From Alphaproteobacteria bacterium (GTDB taxonomy: Bacteria > Pseudomonadota > Alphaproteobacteria > Puniceispirillales > Puniceispirillaceae): a stretch of DNA of 5,703 bases. Of this stretch, positions 1-4,360 are shown piece by piece; within the stretch, counting starts at the first letter, position 1, and each line of letters starts with the position of its first letter. The notes beneath the pieces were generated by a model. The model saw only the letters and a program-made list of their open reading frames with translations. It had not been told where the DNA came from and did not search any database. The position numbers were made by a program, and so were the translations under genes. The stretch spans positions 1 to 5,703 of the forward strand of contig WTHW01000104.1 in the NCBI GenBank assembly GCA_011526395.1, written 5' to 3'.

Positions 1-24
1 CTCGGAGATGTGTATAAGAGACAG
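1..24 (+). other. Sequencing adapter remnant (Nextera read 2 / Tn5 mosaic end)
   Basis: Bases 6-24 are the complete 19-bp Tn5 mosaic end (AGATGTGTATAAGAGACAG). The five bases before it, CTCGG, are the matching tail of the Nextera read-2 adapter. This is library-preparation sequence left on the contig end, not genome. It creates a false in-frame ATG at position 8 whose translation starts MCIRDR, a recurrent contaminant N-terminus in databases. Native sequence begins at about base 25. A genuine Tn5 end is unlikely, because the flanking adapter bases match too and no transposase is present. Confidence 0.97.
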
Positions 25-43
25 ATATATTTCTATTTTTAGG

Positions 44-57
44 GCAATTATTGCAAT
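44..57. promoter_or_regulatory. Small palindrome just upstream of the ArsR-family gene
   Basis: GCAAT (44-48) and ATTGC (50-54) form a perfect 5-bp inverted repeat around one base. The overlapping ATTGCAAT (50-57) is a perfect 8-bp palindrome. The site ends 16 bases before the regulator's start codon and just upstream of its ribosome binding site, where an autoregulatory operator would sit. Being short and AT-rich it could be chance, and the same motif is not seen in front of the permease. Confidence 0.25.
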
Positions 58-61
58 CTTT

Positions 62-66
62 GAGGG
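62..66 (+). promoter_or_regulatory. Ribosome binding site fixing the regulator's start
   Basis: GAGGG lies 7 bases before the ATG at 74. It is the strongest Shine-Dalgarno match in this region, and it selects 74 over the in-frame ATG at 8 inside the adapter. Confidence 0.75.
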
Positions 67-73
67 TGATGAT

Positions 74-403
74 ATGCCAAGACCGCCAGAAACTGACATA
101 GATAAATCAAGAGTCACAGTCATTTTAAAAGCGATGAGTAATTTGCGTCGCATGCAGATTTTGTCTGAGCTATCAGATGGCACAGAAAAATCAGTTTCTG
201 AGCTAGAGGTCTTGATGCCTGAATTATCGCAATCTGCCTTATCACAGCATCTGGCGCGCTTGCGGAAATCAAAATTGGTTATGACAAGGCGCGAATCGCA
301 AACTATCTATTATTCAATCAATGATGCAGATATCAAACGTATCTTGCGCTTGCTGAATCATATTTATGCAAATGACCCTGCTTATCGTGGTTATAGCCAA
401 TAA
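74..403 (+). CDS. ArsR-family winged-helix transcriptional regulator, cysteine-free
   Basis: A 109-residue cytoplasmic DNA-binding protein, the usual ArsR/SmtB length. The winged helix-turn-helix is clear: helix VSELEVLM at residues 41-48, recognition helix within SQSALSQHLARLRKSKLV at 52-69, and a wing TRRESQTIYYSI at 71-82. The overall pattern resembles the BigR/SqrR/YgaV branch of sulfide- or redox-sensing repressors. However, the protein has no cysteine at all, so the dithiol/tetrasulfide switch of BigR/SqrR is absent. The C-terminal helix (DADIKRILRLLNHIY, 84-98) also lacks the spaced D/H/H/E zinc ligands of SmtB/CzrA. The inducer is therefore unknown. The start at 74 is chosen for its ribosome binding site; the in-frame reading continues upstream without a stop, but only into adapter. 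It lies 174 bp before a TauE/SafE permease on the same strand, its most likely target. Family assignment is secure; target and ligand are inferred. Confidence 0.9.
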   Translation: MPRPPETDIDKSRVTVILKAMSNLRRMQILSELSDGTEKSVSELEVLMPELSQSALSQHLARLRKSKLVMTRRESQTIYYSINDADIKRILRLLNHIYANDPAYRGYSQ

Positions 404-488
404 AGTTTCATGCCCTTTCGAATCACCTTTTAAGCCCTGAATGATTAGGTAGAATATCGTATTTTTGCCTTGATTTTCGCGCTTTGCT

Positions 489-516
489 TTGTCACAACAG
501 TCTTGTGAGTTATATC
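489..516 (+). promoter_or_regulatory. Putative sigma70-type promoter of the permease operon
   Basis: TTGTCA (489-494) is a good -35 match. TATATC (511-516) follows with a 16-base spacer; TATCTT (513-518) with 18 is an alternative -10. Either would start transcription near 523-527, leaving a leader of about 50 bases before the ATG at 578. The -10 lies inside an imperfect palindrome, as expected for a repressed promoter. This is read by eye only. Confidence 0.4.
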
Positions 517-526
517 TTAACTGACA
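504..526. promoter_or_regulatory. 23-bp imperfect inverted repeat, candidate ArsR operator
   Basis: TGTGAGTTA (504-512) and TAACTGACA (518-526) are inverted repeats with 8 of 9 positions pairing around the centre TATCT. The size and symmetry suit a dimeric winged-helix repressor, and the repeat covers the proposed -10 of the permease promoter. The alternative is a weak rho-independent terminator for the regulator gene, because CCG and six T's follow at 527-535. That stem would be AT-rich and unstable, so I favour the operator. Confidence 0.4.
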
Positions 527-547
527 CCGTTTTTTGTATCGCTAAGG

Positions 548-565
548 GTGCTAGGCCCGCAGCAC
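548..565 (+). promoter_or_regulatory. Leader hairpin ahead of the permease start
   Basis: GTGCT (548-552) pairs perfectly with AGCAC (561-565) over an 8-base loop, ending 12 bases before the ATG at 578. An alternative pairing joins ACCGT (526-530) to ACGGT (564-568). The permease has only a poor Shine-Dalgarno, so leader structure could affect its translation. The stem is short and may be coincidental. Confidence 0.25.
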
Positions 566-577
566 GGTAACACGCAC

Positions 578-1492
578 ATGTATATATATCTTCCGATAGC
601 TGAAGTATCGCTTCACATAGCCGTAGTCATCGGCCTTGGCGGCGGTGTTGGCTTCTTATCTGGCCTATTTGGGGTAGGTGGCGGCTTTTTGATGACGCCC
701 CTGCTGATATTTTTAGGTGTGCCTTCTGCTGTGGCTGTTGCCACTGAAGCCAATCAAATTGTTGCCTCATCTGTCTCAGGGGTCTTAGCCCACTGGCGCC
801 GCAATAATGTTGATTTCAAAATGGGTGCTGTTCTGTTAGCAGGCGGTGTGTTTGGGTCAACCATCGGTGTATGGCTGTTCGCGTTATTGCAAGATATTGG
901 CCAAATTGATTTGGTTATTAAATTATCCTATGTGGTGTTTTTGGGCATTATTGGTGCCTTGATGCTGATTGAATCTGCAAGAGCGATTTTGCGTTCGCGC
1001 CAAGCAGGAGCAAGGCGCGGCAAGTTGCATCAGCATAATTTCCTGCATGGTTTGCCGTTTAAAATGCGGTTCCGCAAATCCAAATTATATATTTCAGCCC
1101 TGTTGCCTTTTACCATCGCTGCCTTTGTTGGCATTTTATCTGCGATTATGGGTGTTGGCGGCGGCTTTATTTTGGTGCCAGCCATGATTTATATTTTGGG
1201 TATGCCAACATCCGTTGTTGTCGGCACCTCGTTATTCCAAATCATTTTTGTGACTGCCAATGTGACAATTTTGCAATCTGTGCAAACACAAACCGTTGAT
1301 TTCTTGCTAGCTGGTTTGTTGTTGTTAGGCGCGGTTGTTGGCGCGCAATTTGGCTCTCGTTTTGGCGCATTGCTTCGTGGTGAGCAATTACGCGGCCTGC
1401 TTGCTTTGATGGTGCTGGCTGTTTGTTTGAAGCTTGCCTTTGATCTTGTGATAACGCCTGCTGATTTATATTCCATGGAGATCATCAAATGA
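578..1492 (+). CDS. TauE/SafE-family (TSUP) anion permease
   Basis: An inner-membrane permease of 304 residues. TSUP proteins move sulfur-containing or other small organic anions (sulfite, sulfoacetate, taurine-derived and related), often outward. The hallmark duplicated motif is present twice: GFLSGLFGVGGGFLMTPLL at about 25-43, continuing to the ATE at 55-57, and GILSAIMGVGGGFILVPAM at about 185-203, continuing to the GTS at 216-218. Seven or eight hydrophobic segments surround these. A strongly basic loop at about 138-170 (RSRQAGARRGK and KMRFRKSK) should be cytoplasmic. A GTG at 548 in the same frame would add ten polar residues and lies in a leader hairpin with no usable ribosome site. 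I prefer the ATG at 578 because MYIYLPIAE matches the N-terminus I remember for this alphaproteobacterial subgroup. The stop overlaps the next gene by 4 bp, implying translational coupling. Substrate is unknown; sulfite or thiosulfate-like anions are inference. Confidence 0.92.
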   Translation: MYIYLPIAEVSLHIAVVIGLGGGVGFLSGLFGVGGGFLMTPLLIFLGVPSAVAVATEANQIVASSVSGVLAHWRRNNVDFKMGAVLLAGGVFGSTIGVWLFALLQDIGQIDLVIKLSYVVFLGIIGALMLIESARAILRSRQAGARRGKLHQHNFLHGLPFKMRFRKSKLYISALLPFTIAAFVGILSAIMGVGGGFILVPAMIYILGMPTSVVVGTSLFQIIFVTANVTILQSVQTQTVDFLLAGLLLLGAVVGAQFGSRFGALLRGEQLRGLLALMVLAVCLKLAFDLVITPADLYSMEIIK

Positions 1493-2268
1493 TAAAATAT
1501 CATTTTGCATCTTTATGGCTCGCCCTGACAGCCCTCATGATTTCAAGCACCATGTCTCATGCCCAGATTGTTGGCAAAGATACAGTTCTAGAAGCTGATA
1601 TCTCAGAAGATAATGTTGCGATTACAACAAGCTTTCATGGCACGAATTTATTGATGTTTGGCGCGATGTCTGGCGCAGAGGGTGATGATGTTGTTATCAT
1701 TATCTCTGGCCCTGATGCACCGATTGCCACTAGACGCAAAGAGAATGTCAGCGGCATTTGGATCAATACAAAAGCTGTGACATGGAAAAATGCACCAACC
1801 TATTATCAGATTTTTAGCAACAGGCCGCTTGGCGATATCCTGCCTGATTCTGAGTTAAATAGGCTGAAGATTGGCTATAAGGAATTACCTCTGACAACAG
1901 AGCCAACAAATTTAACCAAAGAGGCGCTTGACGGTGAATGGCGTGAAGCATTGGCGCGCACGATGGGTGATGCCAATTTATGGAAAAATCACCCAGACGC
2001 TGTGTCTGTTATTCGCGGCGCGTTATTCCGTGTTGATGTCCCTTTGCCAAAGAATATACGCCCTGGTGAGTATGATGTGCGTATTTTGCACCTTCGCGAT
2101 GGTGTGTTGTTATCAGAAAAATTCAACACTATCTCAGTTCAAAAACAAGGTGTGGGCGCGATGATATATCGCTTTGCACATGATTATTCGCTGTTTTACG
2201 GGATTTTCGCTGTTTTATTTGCCGTCGCATCTGGATGGCTAGCGGCAGTAGCTTTCCGTCGCTCTTAA
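1489..2268 (+). CDS. TIGR02186 / Alph_Pro_TM membrane-anchored periplasmic protein
   Basis: A 259-residue protein of the alphaproteobacterial family TIGR02186 (Pfam Alph_Pro_TM), with no established biochemical function. The first 25 residues form a Sec signal peptide or N-terminal anchor, with hydrophobic core LWLALTALMISS and a possible signal peptidase site after SHA. The body is predominantly soluble and includes the family-like stretches FHGTNLLMFGA (49-59), DDVVIIISGP (66-75), GIWINTKAV (89-97) and RPGEYDVRILHLRDG (191-205). A single membrane helix at about 235-255 is followed by a short RRS tail, so most of the protein should face the periplasm. The ATG overlaps the permease stop (ATGA), with GGAG 8 bases upstream (1477-1480), so the two are tightly coupled. 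Linkage to a TSUP permease is typical of the family and suggests a periplasmic accessory or docking subunit; that role is inference. Family assignment is from recalled sequence pattern. Confidence 0.85.
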   Translation: MIKYHFASLWLALTALMISSTMSHAQIVGKDTVLEADISEDNVAITTSFHGTNLLMFGAMSGAEGDDVVIIISGPDAPIATRRKENVSGIWINTKAVTWKNAPTYYQIFSNRPLGDILPDSELNRLKIGYKELPLTTEPTNLTKEALDGEWREALARTMGDANLWKNHPDAVSVIRGALFRVDVPLPKNIRPGEYDVRILHLRDGVLLSEKFNTISVQKQGVGAMIYRFAHDYSLFYGIFAVLFAVASGWLAAVAFRRS

Positions 2269-2307
2269 TGTTATCATCATTTTTTAGTCACCTTAAGGTT
2301 TAGACAA

Positions 2308-2784
2308 ATGGGTAAAGATACCGGAGAACGTTTTTTCCTCGTTGTTGTTGATGAAAGTGAAGAGCTTCATCAGGCGCTTTATTTTGCCTGTCTGCGCGCA
2401 AAAAACACAGGCGGGCGGATTGCCATGGTCTATGTGATCCCGCCAGCTGAATTTGCCCATTGGGCAGGTGTGGGTGAATTAATGCGCCAAGAAGCCCGCG
2501 ATACAGCAGAAGAGCATATCGCACGTGAAGCGAAGATCGTCGAAGAATTAACAGGCAAAGCGCCATTGGTCTTTATCCGTGAAGGGAAGCCTGTTGATGA
2601 GATTATTTCGCTGATGACTGAAGAGCCAAATATCAGATTGCTCGTCCTTGGCGCTGATACCAAGTCTGATACTGCGGGGCCATTAGTGTCATATTTGACT
2701 GGCAAGGGCGCGTCTATCTGCCCTGTGCCAATTACGATTGTGCCTGGCAATTTAACAGATGAGCAAATTGACCATCTAACATAA
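2308..2784 (+). CDS. Universal stress protein (UspA-like, single domain)
   Basis: A 158-residue cytoplasmic protein with one Usp alpha/beta domain. It shows the opening strand and acidic loop FFLVVVDESEEL (9-20), GGRIAMVYVIPP (35-46), a long helix at about 54-82, FIREGKPVDEIISLM (89-103), and the late strand LLVLGAD (111-117). The closing strand CPVPITIVPG (138-147) is the standard Usp C-terminus. The canonical ATP loop G-x2-G-x9-G(S/T) after the late strand is not intact: here the segment reads GADTKSDTAGPLVSYLTGKG, so nucleotide binding is uncertain. Usp proteins help cells survive starvation, redox or respiratory stress, usually by unknown partners. The gene starts 39 bp after the TIGR02186 stop on the same strand, with AAGG (2295-2298) 9 bases before the ATG, so it is probably in the permease operon. 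Confidence 0.9.
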   Translation: MGKDTGERFFLVVVDESEELHQALYFACLRAKNTGGRIAMVYVIPPAEFAHWAGVGELMRQEARDTAEEHIAREAKIVEELTGKAPLVFIREGKPVDEIISLMTEEPNIRLLVLGADTKSDTAGPLVSYLTGKGASICPVPITIVPGNLTDEQIDHLT

Positions 2785-2818
2785 TAGACAAACCTTAGCG
2801 CCTGTATGACTTGCGTTT

Positions 2819-2863
2819 TGAGTGATGCGCATTAATTTGGTATGGCGTAATCACTATCACTCA
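2819..2863. repeat. Interrupted inverted repeat upstream of the cyclophilin gene
   Basis: TGAGTGAT (2819-2826) and ATCACTCA (2856-2863) are perfect 8-bp inverted repeats. Inside them, after four unpaired bases on each side, ATTA (2831-2834) pairs with TAAT (2848-2851), leaving a 13-base loop. It occupies the 100-bp gap between the stress protein and the cyclophilin and ends 21 bases before the latter's ATG. It could be an operator or a leader RNA hairpin. No T-run follows, so it is not a classical terminator. A weak promoter-like pair, TTGAGT (2818-2823) and TATGGC (2841-2846) with a 17-base spacer, overlaps it. Confidence 0.35.
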
Positions 2864-2884
2864 CTTTTCAGGGTCTTGCATATT

Positions 2885-3403
2885 ATGTCATTTCTTAAAT
2901 CTTTAACTGTGGGAGCTTTGCTTTTCATCATGTCACAATCAGCCACAAATGCCGCATCATCTGGCACTCTTCTTCTTGAAACATCACAAGGGCAAATCGA
3001 AATCGAAATGTTGCCTGATTTGGCACCAAACCATGTTGCGCGCATCAGCGAGCTAGCATCATCTGGTTTTTATGATGGCATTATCTTCCACCGTATTATC
3101 TCTGGCTTTATGGCACAAACAGGTGACCCAACAGGCACAGGCATGGGTGGTTCAGGCCAGAAGCTGGAAGCAGAATTTACAGATTATAAATATCGTGAAG
3201 GTACTGTCGGCATGGCGCGTTCGATGGACCCGAATAGCGGTGATTCACAATTCTTTATCTGTTTTGATGGCTGTGGTCACCTAACAGGTCAATATACTGT
3301 ATGGGGTCAGGTCAGCAAAGGTATGGATGTGGTCTATAAGCTTGCTGTTGGTGAGCCACCAGCCAATCCAGATCGCATTGTCACAGCCAGCATGATTGAC
3401 TAA
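2885..3403 (+). CDS. Exported cyclophilin-type peptidyl-prolyl cis-trans isomerase
   Basis: A 172-residue cyclophilin that interconverts cis and trans Xaa-Pro bonds, here probably in the periplasm. Residues 1-23 are a clean Sec signal peptide (MSFLK, hydrophobic SLTVGALLFIM, cleavage after TNA). The fold follows: GTLLLETSQGQIEIEMLPDLAPNHVARI (27-54), FHRIISGFMAQTGDPTGTGMGGSG (68-91), GMARSMDPNSGDSQFFI (109-125) and LTGQYTVWGQV (133-143). Relative to human CypA, catalytic Arg55 is R70, Phe60 is F75, Gln63 is Q78 and Phe113 is F124. The CypA Trp121 position is H132, which usually means weak cyclosporin binding. Cysteines 126 and 130 are close enough to be redox-active in an oxidising compartment. 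A GTG at 2822 and an ATG at 2825 are in frame, but they would bury the signal peptide behind 20 or so polar residues, so the ATG at 2885 is chosen (GGG at 2871-2873 is a weak ribosome site). It is analogous to PpiA. Whether it is transcribed with the upstream stress gene is unclear. Confidence 0.92.
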   Translation: MSFLKSLTVGALLFIMSQSATNAASSGTLLLETSQGQIEIEMLPDLAPNHVARISELASSGFYDGIIFHRIISGFMAQTGDPTGTGMGGSGQKLEAEFTDYKYREGTVGMARSMDPNSGDSQFFICFDGCGHLTGQYTVWGQVSKGMDVVYKLAVGEPPANPDRIVTASMID

Positions 3404-4297
3404 TCAGAGCTTAATCGCTTTGGGGCGGCGTGCAAATTGCACGATAAGCCCTGTCCAAATACAACCAAAGGCCATCAGGTCTTTGGTTGAAAACATCTCT
3501 CCAAAAAACCAAATGCCGCAGAGTAATTGCAATGTGGGATTGATGTAAAAAATAAAGGCGGTAAGCGATAACGGCATCGCCTTATTTCCCCGCAAAAATA
3601 AAAACAACGGAATGGTTGTCACCAAGCCACAACAAACAGCCAATATAAAGCCGCGTATCTCGCCATCAAAAAACAGATGACCCCCATAAGTCATATGCAC
3701 AAGCAAAAAGGCTATGGCAAATGGCACAATCAAGATTGTTTCAATGAAAAACCCATCGAGCGCATCAATGGTGATTTGCTTGCGCACAACAGCATAGAGC
3801 GAGAAAGAAATCGCAAGGATAAGCGATATATCAGGCACGAATCCCAATGACCATCCCTTAATGCAGACACCTGCAATCGAGAGTGCCAATGCGATTTTGC
3901 CGCGCATATCAAGCTTTTCGCCAAGAAATAACATGCTGGCGCCAACAGCGAATAAAGGATAGATGAAATAGCCAAATGAGGCTTCGATAACGCGCACTTC
4001 GCCGACGGCATAGACAAAGACTGTCCAATTTACAGCGATCATCAGGGCTGCAAATATCATATAGGCAAGCTGTTTAGAGGGGCGCATTAGATAGGCAATA
4101 TGGGATAATTTCCCAGTAAAGGCATAGAGCGCAAAGACAAGAATAAAAGCCCATAAAGAGCGGTGTGCGACAATTTCAATCGCAGGATAATCAGCAAGCA
4201 ATACGTAAAAAATGGGGAATAATCCCCAAAGAGCTGGCCCAAGAAACGCCGCCACATAGCCAAAATGATCTGGCTGTTTTTCATCTTGTGATGTCAT
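3404..4297 (-). CDS. rarD: RarD-type EamA/DMT-family exporter
   Basis: A 297-residue inner-membrane protein of the drug/metabolite transporter superfamily, RarD branch, with about ten hydrophobic segments in two EamA-like halves. Landmarks shared with E. coli RarD as I recall it are LWGLFPIFY (23-31), EIVAHRSLWAF (41-51), AVNWTVFVYAV (88-98), EASFGYFIYPL (105-115), FLGEKLDMRGK (124-134), FSLYAVVRKQI (165-175), FIETILIVPFA (184-194), VTTIPLFLF (226-234) and YINPTLQLL (251-259). RarD is linked to chloramphenicol sensitivity in some bacteria, but its physiological substrate is unknown; amino-acid or related metabolite export is a guess. The start has only a distant AAGG (12 bases upstream). It lies 40 bp downstream of the glycerate kinase on the same strand, likely in one transcript. 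Its TGA directly abuts the TAA of the convergent cyclophilin gene with no base between them. Confidence 0.9.
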   Translation of the reverse strand: MTSQDEKQPDHFGYVAAFLGPALWGLFPIFYVLLADYPAIEIVAHRSLWAFILVFALYAFTGKLSHIAYLMRPSKQLAYMIFAALMIAVNWTVFVYAVGEVRVIEASFGYFIYPLFAVGASMLFLGEKLDMRGKIALALSIAGVCIKGWSLGFVPDISLILAISFSLYAVVRKQITIDALDGFFIETILIVPFAIAFLLVHMTYGGHLFFDGEIRGFILAVCCGLVTTIPLFLFLRGNKAMPLSLTAFIFYINPTLQLLCGIWFFGEMFSTKDLMAFGCIWTGLIVQFARRPKAIKL

Positions 4298-4318
4298 GAA
4301 TTCAAAAAGCCTTATGCT

Positions 4319-4360
4319 AAGCGCGGTTAAAAGGTAATCACCGCTTTGGGTGCCCTTTTA
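4319..4360 (-). promoter_or_regulatory. Overlapping inverted repeats between kinase and exporter genes
   Basis: Two pairings interleave here. GCGGT (4344-4340 on the minus strand) pairs with ACCGC (4327-4323), extendable to AAGC/GCTT with a two-base bulge. TAAAAGG (4360-4354) pairs perfectly with CCTTTTA (4334-4328). They cannot both form as simple hairpins, so they are alternative structures or possibly a pseudoknot. The element spans the kinase stop codon and ends 22 bases before the exporter start. A five-T run follows only 18 bases beyond the element core (4306-4302), so it is at best a weak terminator or attenuator. Confidence 0.3.

Noticed and set aside
1..24. Genuine Tn5/IS50 insertion end
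   Set aside because: The bases before the mosaic end match the Nextera adapter, and no transposon genes follow.
8..73. N-terminal extension of the ArsR-family protein starting MCIRDR
   Set aside because: Its ATG lies in the Nextera adapter, and a proper ribosome site precedes the ATG at 74.
404..450. Rho-independent terminator directly after the ArsR-family gene
   Set aside because: No stable GC-rich stem followed by a T-run is visible; only a distant ACCT/AGGT pair (425-428 with 447-450) was found.
548..577. GTG start giving a 314-residue permease
   Set aside because: AAGG abuts the GTG with no spacing, the added residues (LGPQHGNTH) are polar and unlike the family N-terminus, and the codon lies in a hairpin.
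602..1232. Internal repeat in the permease as a DNA repeat
   Set aside because: The similarity of the two GVGGGF segments is the ancient TSUP protein duplication and is not a recent nucleotide repeat.
1189..1503. Minus-strand reading frame of 104 codons opposite the permease C-terminus
   Set aside because: It is antisense to a well-conserved TSUP repeat, its translation resembles no family, and no ribosome site stands out.
2300..2750. Two minus-strand reading frames opposite the Usp gene
   Set aside because: They overlap each other and the real Usp coding sequence and show no domain pattern; they are shadows of codon usage.
2822..2884. Upstream GTG/ATG starts giving a 193-residue cyclophilin
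   Set aside because: They place about 20 polar residues ahead of a clear signal peptide and fall in an inverted repeat; the start at 2885 gives a standard Sec signal.
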